A DNA stretch of 64,000 nucleotides, from positions 58,239,501 through 58,303,500 of the forward strand of contig CM027377.1 of NCBI GenBank assembly GCA_015680905.1. Reading direction: 5' to 3'. Below the pieces are notes generated by a model that saw only the letters and a program-made list of their open reading frames with translations, was not told where the DNA came from and made no database searches. Position 1 is the first letter of the stretch. Each line of letters starts with the position of its first letter. Made by a program: the position numbers and the translations under genes. The stretch comes from Coptis chinensis. Taxonomy: Eukaryota > Streptophyta > Magnoliopsida > Ranunculales > Ranunculaceae. Shown here piece by piece: positions 21,500 to 33,172 of this stretch.

Positions 21500-23467
21500 A
21501 GAATCTACCCGTGATAACTAACGGTGAGGTTGTCTCGAACTACCTTCTCCTGGATCACATCCAACTCTCTGAGCTCTAGTATCTGGAATGATCACATCTC
21601 TTAGCTCATTAAGAGTTCAAGTGATTCTGTCTTGAAAGGCTTCCTACTCCTCACGAAAATCCCGATGCTCTTGCTAGAGGTCGAGAACGTACGTGCTGGT
21701 GTAGAAGTCTCTGTCCCTCATACATAAAGTTGATCACATTTAGGGGGCGTGTAAACTGTGAAATAGCCCCAGGAGCAAAGTAGTTGACCGGAGGTGCTGG
21801 TGGGAGATCCTCTCGAGCGTGCTCTGCGGCATGTACCTCCTCAGGGGACCAGTCGAGCACTACGCAATGACGGTAAACAAGTGTGACTGTGGCAGTTCTG
21901 ACTTCCACATAGTCTGTAGGCTCTGCTGCTCCCAATCTAAGCATAATCTTAGTTACAATGGTGGGTAGGTGATTAGCTCCCAAATGTGCATTTTATTACC
22001 CCTTATATTACTGTATTACATCCCTCCTTACGCATAAGGAAAAGACAACTCATAGCTTTTATTGCATTTTTCAGGTTACAGAGAAATTCATACCACTTAT
22101 TATGAAAGCTATGTATTAGCACAAAAAGAAGCATTAATTACGCTTATTATGAAGATCCAAAGCTACCATGAAAAAGTGCTGAAAAAGTCAACGGTCAAAG
22201 TCAAAGGTCAAAATCAAAAGTCAAAGGTCAAAGGTCAAGGACTAAGAACCAAGGAGCTAAAAGTCAAGTCGTCAACTTAGAAGACCAAGGATAGATGTCC
22301 TTAACTCAAAAGATGGGTTTCTCAAAACCTATCTTGATCAAGAAGAAATCAAAAAACAAAAGGAAAATAAAAAGCAAAAAGCAAAGGGTGAGGTGTCTCA
22401 ATTGCAATGGAGAAGGGCAAATCAGTAAAAGGTATAAAGTAGGGGTATATAGTCTAAAAGTTAGGGAAAGAGAAGGTATCCATTGCATTTAGGGTCCAAA
22501 CCAATTGGTTTGTAGGAGTAGAAGGCATCTAGACTTAATCTATTGTCATGTAGGATTTCTTTTCTTGTCTAGTTTTTCAATTAAGTCATTTACTTTCTTG
22601 TTTTTCAATTGAATCTTGTTCTTGTTTTTTACATTTCAATCAATCAATTAATCTTATTTCTTTGTGTTATTTCTTCAATCAATCATTTCCTTTTATTTGC
22701 TTTCAAGTTTATGTCTTTTCAATCTTCAACAACTTAAGCTTTTAATGTTCTTCACAACTTAGAACCAAAAACTTGTCCTAACTAAGATCCTACCTTCCTT
22801 TCTTCAACACCCAACCATTCAAACTCTAAACAATCTTTGGTGAACCTCACTTCATAGTCTATTGAAGCCTTACTTATAACTAACTCAACTTCAGTATAGG
22901 AGCAGACGTCATCCTAAACTAAGTGAGTTGGTCCCACAAAAAAGTAACTATACAGAACCCGTTGTTTCGAGTCTGTAAGATCCAAAGGATATGGAGAATC
23001 GATTTACCTATATCAGAAGGTTTAGCCATCCCAACCAGGTTATGAGAGATCCACATTGCAACAGCCAACTGGTTCTTCCATAGTGAACTCTGATTCGCGC
23101 ATGTTGAATAGTTGGTGTAGACGCCTTCAATCATTGTAGCGGTCATCGAATCAAAAACCGTTCCAGGGTACTCCTGACTCTGTGGTATCTCTTGTCTTGC
23201 TGGAATACCCAACACCATAGCCATAACCTCTCTATTCAAATCATACAAGCCTCCTCCAAAAGAAACTACTGCATTACCCTCGTTAACGCAAGCTAAGCCG
23301 CGATAGAAAGATTGTACAAGAGAAGGGGAGTAGCAAGCCGTAGGGTTGAGCATAAGAGGTTTCCAACCTCTCCTAAGAATCTAAGCATTGTAAAACACAT
23401 CGTACAAGCCCAAATCGAAAAGGGTGGAAAAAACCATCTCGGGTATTATGGTTCGATCGGCTGCCAT
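21500..23467 (-). pseudogene. Athila 3' extra ORF, split by a solo LTR
   Basis: The start at 23467 gives MAADRTIIPEM. An in-frame stop lies about 28 codons in, followed by the conserved ILRRGW, which matches EIQSRGW of the plus copy at 55657. The block NQLAVAMWISHNLVGM corresponds to NQLAVTQWLGQNVIGT of that copy, and FCIVTFLWD to FCIVTFLFD. The frame stops at 22919 and resumes at 21969, because a solo LTR sits between. Extra ORFs downstream of pol are known in the Athila lineage and have been likened to env genes without firm proof. The C-terminal part is Pro- and Arg-rich. Confidence 0.8.
21970..22893 (+). repeat. Solo LTR in the Athila extra ORF
   Basis: The 924-bp solo LTR starts TGATTAGCTCCC and ends CAACTTCA. 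Flanking 5-mers GTAGG (21965-21969) and GTATA (22894-22898) are a duplication with two mismatches. Removing the LTR and one 5-mer restores the host reading frame. The LTR holds about nine GTCAA words at 22187-22276 and a GGTATAAAG TATA-like box near 22431. It belongs to the same family as the LTR at 9510. Confidence 0.88.
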
Positions 23468-24182
23468 GAGTGTAGTTTTGGTTAGATTGAAGGTTGATTC
23501 GAGGTGGGGTGAAGGTATTCTAGATGGTGATGGAAGAAATTTGAATTTGGTTAAGTTGGAGTCTTGGGCGCTGATTCATATCTTGTGGCTGTCTGGTTTT
23601 AGGTTTTAGATCCGGGTTTATCGGGGAAAGAGAAAGGGTGAATCGGGTGAATGCATGGGTGGTTTTTAAACCAGCGTACATCCATCAGTTGTTAAGTTTT
23701 TATGTTTTGAAATTTTTCCCCCAAACCCATGTAAATCTCTGAAATACCTAATGTGTTCTTTTTCCTTCTCGTAACGCGTAAAACTCAGATTTCCCCTTTG
23801 TTACCGGTCCGATTTGACAAACGAGCTACGTAAACGATCGGCACAAAAGTTCCTATCCAACGGTATATCACAAGATTTTATCCAAGGGTGTAAGACATGA
23901 AGGATGATGGAGAACGCCTTGAATGCATAGATGACATAAGTTTAAACACGAATGAGGTCTAAACGGAATAGAATGTGCCAAACTTGAAAGGAAAGTGTAC
24001 GAATGGCGGAATGAATCACAAAGAAGGTTACGATATCAAAGGAAAATGGATCATTATTTTGAATTTACAAACTTGAAAATAAAGATTAATTAATTTTTTT
24101 TGTCTAATTATTGAAAAATTGTAAAAAGGTAGGTAGTTTATAGTCACATTCCCAAGACTTGTTGGAATTTTGAAAACTTGAG
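23468..24182 (-). other. Region upstream of the Athila extra ORF
   Basis: Untranslated, of mixed composition, with no frame of note. By position it is the stretch from which a subgenomic or spliced extra-ORF message would have to arise. I see no firm promoter. Confidence 0.4.
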
Positions 24183-24503
24183 TCAATTCCAACCAGATGT
24201 TTGGATTACTCTATTAACCTGTGTGCGGTGTGCAGGTGTATGACACATGAAAACCTTGAAAATTGAATTATCAATATGAGATTGAAGACCGAGGTAGATT
24301 GGTGTTTGACAGTTCGAGCACCAGCCTTCTCTTATAGCATGACTCTTACGTGGATATGAACTCTTACCCAATCCAGGAATGGTTTTTGGTATATGGGTCC
24401 ATATATTTACTTGCAGCTCTCTAGGAAGCGCTTGTACACGATAATTGAAACTGATCCATATAGTCTTGCTAGGTGGAGGGGTTTTGTTCTTAACAAAAGA
24501 CAT
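24183..24503 (-). CDS. Hypothetical 106-residue ORF with Cys pairs
   Basis: This frame is open from 24503. It has GWCSNCQTPIY in the middle and a later C near VFMCHTP, so a small zinc-binding fold is conceivable. It lies between the extra ORF and repeat segment R in the minus Athila. No family is recognised. It may be chance or the last part of a lost element gene. Confidence 0.25.
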   Translation of the reverse strand: MSFVKNKTPPPSKTIWISFNYRVQALPRELQVNIWTHIPKTIPGLGKSSYPRKSHAIREGWCSNCQTPIYLGLQSHIDNSIFKVFMCHTPAHRTQVNRVIQTSGWN

Positions 24504-24707
24504 TTTTGAAAAGTTTAATTTGTAGGATTTTTAGAGAGGGAGGGAGAAAATTATTTTTGAAATTCTTGTACAAGATGAGTTTTGTAACGTCAGATTCTTG
24601 AGACAATAACAGAGAGGTGCATATAAAATAGAATTTAAACAAATAATGGTTTCACTTTGGGTTACACAATTTGTTTCATTATAGATTTCAACACCTCGTA
24701 GAGTTTT
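24504..24707. other. Short spacer before repeat segment R
   Basis: AT-rich, non-coding. Nothing is recognised. Confidence 0.4.
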
Positions 24708-25189
24708 TTTTTTTTTTTTATTTGAATTGTTTTTCTCAAAGGGTATCTATAACCATATAGAGGGTTTCTACAATAAGACAAAATCATACGTTTATCCAGT
24801 ATCATTTTGGTTACTCTGGGACGTAAGATTTTAATTTTGATATCCTCAAGTTTTTGAAAAACTATGTAGAGATATTATAAACATAAATTTCTAAGATTTG
24901 AAAACATACCATAACAGGTTATCGTAGGCAATTTTCATGTCGGCTCAATGTGAACCCAATCCAGATAGACTGAGCTTCAGTTATGCGAGTTAGGGGATTT
25001 ACTGTGCAAAACATAAATGTCCTGACCCGTGCGATTAGCACTGTGATATAGGCGACCCTTAATAAGCAAAACCGATCTCAAAACGCCCCTAGATTACGTT
25101 ATTCTAGGGATTGGTCTATGTAGAATTCATTGCCCGTGTTTGTAGAAAATCACATAACTAGTGTTATGTCGAGAATCATCTATTATAAG
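24708..25189. repeat. Dispersed repeat segment R, copy 2, left part
   Basis: Starts with a T run and is homologous to about 837-1285. Shared words include AAATCATACG, CCTGACCCGTGC and GGCGACCCTTAATAAG. It ends with the target copy ATAAG (25185-25189) of the Tat insertion. The rest lies at 38887-39840. Confidence 0.8.
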
Positions 25190-25937
25190 TGTTTCAGCAA
25201 GATTTGCTAAAACACACCAGTTGAGGGTTGGAAGTAATGTTTTTTTGGAGATGGTGAAGGAGATGGTGATTGGGGAAAGATGAGACTGGACTTCGGTTTT
25301 GAAGTTGCCTACGTACCGAAAGATATTGCTTGGGATCAAGTCTCGATTGCGTAGTTCTGGAAAAATGACGGAGGTTGGATTTTATAGGTAGCATTGGTGA
25401 TAGTTACTTCCTCGTTCTCCAATATTCCAATCGTGGGATGAAGTTGGAGAACCGGCGGAAGAACTGTCCCAATCATGGGATGAAGTTGGAGAGCTTGGCG
25501 GGACAACCGTCGCCTTGGGATGAAGTTGAGAACCGGCGGGACAACCGCGGATCGTGGGATGAAGTTGGAGAACCGGGCGGGAGAACCGTCACTTCGTGGG
25601 ATGAAATTGAGAACCTGGCGGGACATCCGTCGCCGTGGAATGAAGTTGAGAACCGGCGGGACAACCGTCACCGTGGGATGAAGTTGGAGAACTGGCGGGA
25701 GAACCGCCACCATGGGATGTAGGCTTTGAGCGTGGGCTTTTTCATAGATAAGCTCTGAGCGTGGACTTTTTTGTAGATAAGCTTCATGGGCTCTGAGCAT
25801 GGGCTTTTTTATAGATGAGCTTGAGCATGGACTTTTTTGTAGATAAGCTTTGAGCATGGGCTCTGAGCGTGGACTTTTTTTATAGATGGGCTCTGAGCAT
25901 GGGCTTGTATTGGTTCACATTTGTGGGGGCCGGAACA
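25190..25937 (-). repeat. 3' LTR of the Tat element
   Basis: The LTR is 748 bp and contains an array of about eight 39-40 bp units built on GGGATGAAGTTGGAGAAC (25430-25725). A second short array of TCTGAGCATGGACTTTTTT-type units lies at 25726-25900. It is about 210 bp shorter than the 5' LTR because the first array has fewer units. Confidence 0.9.
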
Positions 25938-25955
25938 TCGCCCTCTCTTTGTTAC
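25938..25955 (-). other. Polypurine tract of the Tat element
   Basis: On the minus strand CAAAGAGAGGGCGA stands directly before the 3' LTR start. It serves as the plus-strand primer in reverse transcription. Confidence 0.7.
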
Positions 25956-28061
25956 ATGGGCAAAGCCAATGTGGCAAAGAAGGTAATTGGATTTTTGGCA
26001 AGTAGTAGGCCTTTTTTTTTTATTTTTTTTTTTTTTTGCAGTTTCAATAATATTGGCTATTGATGGTAGTTTAGTAAATATAAAAGGATCAAAGAGAAGA
26101 AAGTGGTCTGCATTGGTATTGGGCTTTTGTTAGTGGGCTAATCAGATATAAAGATTGCTTTAGGATATAAAGATTGCTTTAGGATCGGCAAAAAAGGTGT
26201 GGATATCACAACATCCAAACATGTGCAAGTTCAACGTGTACTAACCAAACATGATCCAACCAAAAAATAATAACCAAAAAATTCACACATGTGCAATGTG
26301 AGCGGCATTTATGGGATCCGAGCGGCAATTCAAGCAGTGGAAAATTTGAATTGCTCTGAAAACACACATCCAAATAAGATTTCAATACAAAGGGCATTTC
26401 AATTCGAAAACAAAATCCGCCAACCTATCCACCGTGGCATTTCAATCAAAGCGGCAACATATCCAGCCATCTGACCATATCTTGGTCCCATTAGCAGTAT
26501 CTTTGGCGCACAAGCTTTGAAACCAGCGTCAGCTTATAAGCTGAGCTCCAAATGCTAATTCTTGGGTGTGTTTCCGCAGTTATCAATCGGCTATTCAAAG
26601 TTCTTCAACGGCTATTCAAAGGATCAGCGCACCATCGGCTACTCAAAGTTCTTCAGCGCTGATGACCAATCCTTGGCATCAGTTTAGATACACGGAGCAC
26701 GGCCACAACTTCTCCACGATCTACCAATACAGTAAATGGCCTGAATTTGATGAACCCCACAACAAATATTCTTGAAAAGTTTGATGTTGAGTTAACTAGT
26801 CAAGAAAGCACAAAATTTCTGAACTTGATATCCAGGAACCAAAGAAGCAAAAATGCTGGTCTTGCCCGTCTGTAGGTAGTTTTTCAACCTGTTTTAGGGG
26901 AGCAATGACACATTGTCTTCCGGTATATTCGGAGAAACTCCTTTGCCTCAAAATGTGCAATCTTTCCCAATACTTCCGTGCCTTTTGTTCCCGAGTTGAT
27001 TTCCCGCCACACCATGTCAACAACAATACTTCCCGAATGCCCAATCTTCTATTCCTTATGTGCAACAACAACAAATAAGCCAGTCTCACATTCCATGGCA
27101 GCATATGGAAGAAGAGCAATACTTCGAGGATGCAACAATAATACTTGTACACGCAAAGAATTCCGCGGTCAATACACGAAGCTCGCCATCATGAAAATGT
27201 GAATATGACAACTGGGCCAATAACCGGGAACCCAAGGCAAACATATTTCAAAGTCCCCACTCCTCATCAGGTCAGACAAACCAATGAAGATCCCTATTGG
27301 AATAATGCTTCAATTCAAGTTTTGGACAGAGTAGGGAGACATAATTTTCCTGAAAAAATCATGACAAAGTCTTAACTTGTTGAAAGTTCTCAATGGCGGG
27401 TCTATTGGTGGAGACGAGTCACTTCATCCAGCTGCAATTCAATTACCCATCCAGCGGCAATTCAACTTCTTTTGTAAGAAAACACAACGGCAATTCATGT
27501 TTACTATAGCCAGCGACAAATTCAACAAGCGGCAAATTCAATCAAGCAGCAATTCATTTAGCTCAAACCGTATGATGGGAGGTCGGGATGAAGACCGGCA
27601 ACTTGATAGATCGGAAAATTGGATTTCGAATTGGATAATTGATGATCGGGACTTTTTGTAGAGAAACTAGTTTTTGACAGACTAAACTTTAGGATATCGT
27701 TCAAGTTTTGAAAGGTGCTCGGTTAAGGATTGCTAATTGGACAGGAATTACGGTGAGAAGTTGGATACAATTGATTGGTAATATAAGTGTTTTATCTTTT
27801 GTAAAACACTTTGACGAAGCGATATTGGAGTTGTATTTTTTGCAAAACACTTTACGAAGCGAAACTATTTAAACCAGAACAAAAAAGAGATTTGATTCCT
27901 ATAAGTTTTAATTCTCTATAATAAAAAGGTCAGTACATCGGAGATTCTAGTGCTTGACAAAGTGATTACATGTTTGCGGTTTTGATCAATTGAATTGAGG
28001 TTTGTGAAAAGGTTAGATTTTTATTTTGTTTAGTTTTTGACAGTATTGAAAATATTTTTTA
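25956..28061 (+). other. Tat 3' region upstream of the antisense ORF
   Basis: No intact gene. Short frames with Gln-rich translation (for example YVQQQQISQSHIPW near 27055) suggest old coding sequence. Words such as AGCGGCAATTCAA, CGGCTATTCAAAG and GGCAAATTCAA recur irregularly from 26300 to 27560. The stretch would hold the promoter of the antisense ORF if that gene is expressed. Confidence 0.45.
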
Positions 28062-28677
28062 ATGGAGAGGAATTATAACTTGAAGAGGAGATGGGGTGAT
28101 AAGGGGGATTTTAATATGAATAGGGTGGCGAAGGGAATTGATGCTGATAGTTTGAGAGCAAAGTATGATATTGGAGATGATGTTTCTATTGAGTATGTTG
28201 GTATCGATATCGACCAGAAATGTGAAAAGGATGAGATAATTTTATTGTTTTCACATTTTTGGCTTGGTTGTAGTGTTCCATTTCAGAAATCAGTTTCCGA
28301 ATTATTAGCTCGATGGAGAGTACATCCTTTACAATTATCTCCTGGCTATTGGGCTATATTTTCCCGTGTAGCGAGAATTTGTAAGGTTTATCAAAATAGT
28401 ATGTCATCAGACCTTTTGTTTGAGTTATTGAAGCCTCTGCGGCAAAACAAGGCATCTTCTAAAAGTTATGCATTGGGATATCATAACCATCACAACCAGA
28501 ATTATCGGTTTTATGGGATGCCTTCGAACTACAAGAATGCGAAATTGTATGGTTTTAAGATTAAAGGCAATTGGAGGTTCGAAGATATTGATTATCCTAA
28601 CAATATATCAGGTAAGATATTAACTTAATATTCTTATAATTATAATTTTAAATAGTTAGCATCACATTTTGATTATC

Positions 28678-28710
<33 letters not shown>

Positions 28711-30708
28711 TGTGTTTTTTTTTTTTTTTTAAATTTTTTTATAGGGGATTTTCTGAAGTTTCCAAATAAATCAGTGTTTAGCAGTGAGATGATAAAAAAG
28801 AAATTTGTTAGTTTGTTTAGCCATAATGCAGATGTCTATGATCTTTCGTTTCCAGACGATATAGTAGATTATTATCATGATATAGAAACTAGACTGCTGA
28901 ATGAGCCTAGGGAATTAGCACCTTACTGTGGCTCAAAGAAGAGAAAGAATATTATTGTGGATGATAGCAGTGAAGATGACGAAGAAGTAGAAAGAGATGA
29001 CTCTGAGGATAGTGGACAAGAAAATATTAAAAAGAAGAAAAGAAGTGTACGTCCAAAAAAGAAGGAAAAGAAAACTGGGGATAACTCAAGTAAAATTGAA
29101 GAAGGGATTGATAGTTGAGAACTGGTACGTATATAATATTTCTTTTAAAATGTCATATATGTAATACCTATAATATGTTTTGGAATGATGTTTCATTGTG
29201 ACAGGTTTTTTGTCTTCCTGTACATAAAACTACTGATGTGCTTGATATTGATGATGATGATGATATCGGTGGGGAAGCGATGACTAACAATATATCTAGA
29301 CTTGATGTTAATGTTGATCTTGTTTCTGTGATTTAGAATAATATTCGTTATTGATTGTTTAATGGTTCTTTTGGTAATGTAGATGGAAAAAGTTGACGAT
29401 GGTGGAGATATAATGGGTTCAGCTTCTGTTGTCAAGATCAATTTTGGAGTGCCAACTCCTTTTGGTGGAAGTAGTATTGGAGTTCCAACACCTGTTGTTG
29501 GCACCAATGCTAGTGTAGCAACTTCTGCCGATGGCACCATTGCTGGTGTGTCGAGTTTAGTATCAACTGTTGTTTGTACTAGTGCTGGATTGCCGACTTC
29601 TGTTGTTAATACCGATGCAGGTATGTTAACAGAAATGTTAACGATTGTTGGTACAAATGTTGGATTGCCGACTTCTACTGACACCGATGCAGGTGTGTCA
29701 ACAGAAGTGTCTACTATTGTTAGTACCGACATCATTGTTGGCTCAATTGTACCTTCTTTGTTGCAGCCAGGGATGAGCGGTAGTTCTACAACACCTATGC
29801 TCATCACTCCAGACGTGCAAGCCTTGGCAATTGAAGGTTAGATGTTGAATAGCTATTTAAATAGTATTTACTGATTATTATATATTATTATTTTAAATCC
29901 TTTTGTCTAATATATCAGATCCAGAGTTATTATGTTTGGATTATCAACGAAGCGTAGATTTTGGAAAAACCGTTAATATGTTGAATTCAAAGCTTGCAGA
30001 GGTAATTTTTAGTGTGTGTGTGTGATAATTTTTTTTTGAGTAACACATTATTTTTTCTATTAGGCGTCGAAGCTTGGGGATTATGCTAAAGAAATCTTAG
30101 AAGCAAAAGAAAATTATAAGATTAAAACCAGTGAATATGCGAGATTGAGAAATATTTGGAAGGAGAGAGATCTCATCTTTCAGGAGAATGAACATTTGAG
30201 AGGAGTACTTATGAGAAATGAAGTAGTTTTGCACGACTATGAGATGAAAATGAATATCATGAAAGCTGAAGTGTCGAAATAGAATCAAGAAATTGTTTTT
30301 CTCAATGAGTAGAAGGTTTTGAGTGATGAAGTTGCGATTTTAAAATGTGAGAAATTGGAATTGGCAAAACGAGTTTGCGAGGCTGAGGGGATTAGAGGAG
30401 ACTACAAGGTACTATTGGAAGAGAATGCATTTTTGAAGAAGGAGTTAGATGAATATCATGAGAGGGTGGAAAATTTTAGAGTAGGGTATGAAGAGAAGGA
30501 TGATATAATTGAGAAGCATGCAGTTGAAACTAAGAAATCTGGGGCGTTGTTGCGTGAAGCATCAGCAAGTGTTGGACTTTGGAAATCAAGAGATTCTGAG
30601 AAACGAGAAAAATTGCAGCAGCTGTCAGATTATTATACTATGTGTTATAGGAAGTTGGAAGATGTATCTCCGTCGGATCTATTAGGTGTTCCAGTTCCAA
30701 AGGGATAG
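28062..30708 (+). pseudogene. Antisense multi-exon extra ORF of the Tat element
   Basis: Transcribed opposite to gag-pol. Exon 1 (28062-28611) begins MERNYNLKRRW and holds a stretch VPFQKSVSELLARW..LQLSPGYWAIFSRV, which resembles the Transposase_28 (putative gypsy-type transposon) domain. A GT-AG intron at 28612-28744 keeps the frame. Exon 2 codes an acidic DDSSEDDEE run and a Lys-rich, nuclear-signal-like run, then meets a TGA at 29116. Later exon-like blocks are 29205-29338, 29382-29838 (Val/Thr/Ser-rich, repetitive), 29919-30000 and 30065-30708. The last is coiled coil with two in-frame TAG. Extra ORFs of unknown function, some antisense, are known in the Tat lineage. This one is decayed, and the intron calls are mine. 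Confidence 0.75.
28678..28707. repeat. TG microsatellite
   Basis: About 14 TG units inside the first intron of the antisense ORF, followed by a T run. Confidence 0.9.
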
Positions 30709-30939
30709 CATTATGCCGCAACTTCTTGAGTGAAGTTTTTATTTTTTATTGTTATGATGATGTGAGGTTAGGTTACCGTTTTTTCTTTCTCGATTATATT
30801 TATTTTTTCCACTGTATTCATGATATTTGGTTTTTATCTATTTTTTATTAGAATGGTAATCAGAATAGGTCGGTCAAAATATATAATAGTTGGGTAATAT
30901 GGCCTTGAGGTAGGTCGGCAAAATAGATATAAGTATTAA
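30709..30939. other. Spacer between antisense ORF and tandem array
   Basis: AT-rich 3' flank of the antisense ORF. Nothing further is recognised. Confidence 0.4.
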
Positions 30940-31430
30940 GGATAACGTAATTGGGGTGTCGCCGCCCCCATAATATAATAATAATGTAATAAAATTTGGA
31001 GTGTCGCCGCCCCCATAACGTAATGCAATTTGGGGTGTCGCCGCCCCTATAGTGTAATGATAACGTAATGAAATTTGGGGTGTCGCCGCCCCAATAGTTT
31101 AATGATAACGTAATGAAATTTGGGGTGTCCCCGCCCCCATTGTTAAATGATAACGTAATGAAATTTGGGGTGTCGCCGCCCCCATAGTTTAATGATAACA
31201 TAATGAAATTTGGGGAATCGCCGCCCCTGTAGTTTAATGATAACATAATGAAATTTGGAGAATCACCGCCCCCGAAGTGTAATGATAACATAATGAAATT
31301 TGGGGGGTCGCCACCCCTATAGTGTAATGATAACATAATGAAATATGGGGTGTCGCCGCCCCCATAGTGTAATGCAATTTGGGGTGTCGCCGCCCCCATA
31401 GTGTAATGATAACAAAATTTGGGATATTTG
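30940..31430. repeat. 45-bp tandem array in the Tat 3' region
   Basis: About eleven units built on GGGGTGTCGCCGCCCCCATA plus TAATGATAACGTAATGAAATTT. Most are exactly 45 bp, with two shorter units at the left and one at the right end. Tandem arrays between pol and the 3' LTR are known in Tat elements and can seed satellite DNA. Because 45 is a multiple of three, one minus-strand frame stays open through the array (see findings). Confidence 0.9.
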
Positions 31431-31505
31431 ATGGCTAGTTAAAACGAAAGATGGATCAAATTTTATTGAATTATAAAATGATTACAATGAATGAAAAACA
31501 AACAT

Positions 31506-32575
31506 TCAACGATAAAACTTTTTCAAATGAAAAGCATTCCATGGGTTGGCAAATTTTTCTCCGGTGATTCGACGAAGGAAATAAGACCCTTTGGATGCTG
31601 GTCTATCAATAATGAACGGTCCTTCCCAATTCTCTGACAGCTTCCCAGATTCAATGTGCTTCTGTTTGCGGCTAAGTACCCAATCTTCTGGTTCAAAACT
31701 CTTGAGGCAAAGCTTTCTATCATATTTGCTTTTCATGGTTGCCTGATATTTTATTAGACATTGTAAAGCTTCTTCTCGAGTTTTATCAATTGAGTCTGCC
31801 ACCAAAGTTAGAGCAGCATCATTGTTACCAGTTTGTACTGCTTCTGTCCTTGTAGTTGGTGTAATTAATTAATTCATTTCGAGGAGGACACATCCATGCC
31901 ATAAGCTAGATTGAAAGGGGAAAGATTGGTAGAATGCTTTGGAGTGGTGCGATAAGCCCAAAGCACTACTGGCAACTCTTTAACCCAATTTCCTTTTGCT
32001 TTATTAAGCTTCTTCTTTAAAGTCGAGAGAATTGTCTTATTGGTTGCTTCTGCTTGTCCATTTGCTTGTGGATAATATGGAGCGGAGAAATTATGCTGAA
32101 TTTTTAGTGAGGCGCAAAATTTGTGAATTTCTTCCGCATCAAATTGTTTACCGTTGTCAGAGACGATGTTAGATGGAATTCCAAAGCGACAAACGATGTC
32201 TTTCCATAAGAAACGCCGTACATCTGTTGCTGAGATGTTGACAAGCAGTTGAGCTTTTACCCATTTAGTGAAATAATCCGTCGCAACCAATAAAAATCGT
32301 ACACTTCCAGGAGCCTTTGGTAGGGGTCCCACAATATCCAAGCCCCATTTCGCAAAAGGCCAAGGGATTAGAATTGGGTAGAGTTCCGTTGCTGGAAGTT
32401 TGCCCATATTTGCATGATTTTGACATGGTATGCATTTTTGGGCAAATTCTGTTAAGTGTCTTTGCATGCTAGGCCACCAGTATCCTTGAGTCATGGCTTT
32501 ATGTGCAAGACTACGTCCCCCAGAATGGTTTCCACAAAGTCCGGAGTGTATCTCTTTGAGAACTAGATGACCTTG
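31506..32575 (-). pseudogene. Tat integrase (broken)
   Basis: The HHCC zinc finger reads H-S-G-L-C..H near 32560 and CIPCQNH near 32430. The catalytic core follows with GLDIVGPLP, VSDNGKQFD and a Glu in GQAEATNK (31874-32494), which gives D, D and E. The C-terminal domain at 31506-31805 ends in NPWNAFHLKKFYR. A frame break near 31870 separates core and C-terminus. The enzyme inserts the cDNA into the genome and comes last in the pol order, as in all Ty3/gypsy elements. Confidence 0.9.
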
Positions 32576-33172
32576 ATCTTTGGAAAGACATCTGAAAAGA
32601 GGACTGAAATTATTTGCTTTCCTATAAAGTAGGAGATTTCCTTTAGAATTTGGAATTATGACAAATTTCCAGGCATCTCTCTTAATTTTGTAGGAAAGCG
32701 AGGAATCCTCAGGTAGAGTTCCATGTTGCAGAAATTCTCAATAAATAGGTCTCCAATCATCTGGTGAAGTGTCACCGTCGATAGATTGGAGATCCAAATA
32801 TGCTACTTCTGGAGAATTATCTGCTTCGTGGGACTCATCTTCCATATCAACATTGATTTGGTCGGCATCATGTGTGGGTGGAGAATCACTCTCAACACGT
32901 TGATCGACCAAACCTTGATGGTCGGCTAAATCTTCTTGAGCTGCTTCCTCTGAGTGAGATTCTGAACTTGTGCCGGCCGATTAAGCTAGCTCTTCTCTCT
33001 TTCTTTTCCTTGTTGTTACGGCATTCACTTGCTCGAATTCGAATTTCCGAGATGTCGTCTGGAAATAGCATAGATGAGCAATATATAAGTTTTGAACATG
33101 TTCTTCTATGACAGTTATGCTTGGAAAAGGTTGGAAATCAATATAGATTTTTCTTTCATTGTTAACATCAAC
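32576..33172 (-). pseudogene. Decayed linker between second RNase H and integrase
   Basis: All three minus frames are broken here. Position and short matches mark it as former pol linker. A plus-strand frame at 32872-33111 has no protein-like character. Confidence 0.5.

Noticed and set aside
25336..25857. Long frames on both strands in the Tat LTR (also 37927-38555)
   Set aside because: They are read-through of the 39-40 bp LTR minisatellite in several frames and differ between the two LTRs.
30940..31430. Possible CRISPR array
   Set aside because: Units abut without unique spacers, and the context is a plant retrotransposon. It is a minisatellite.
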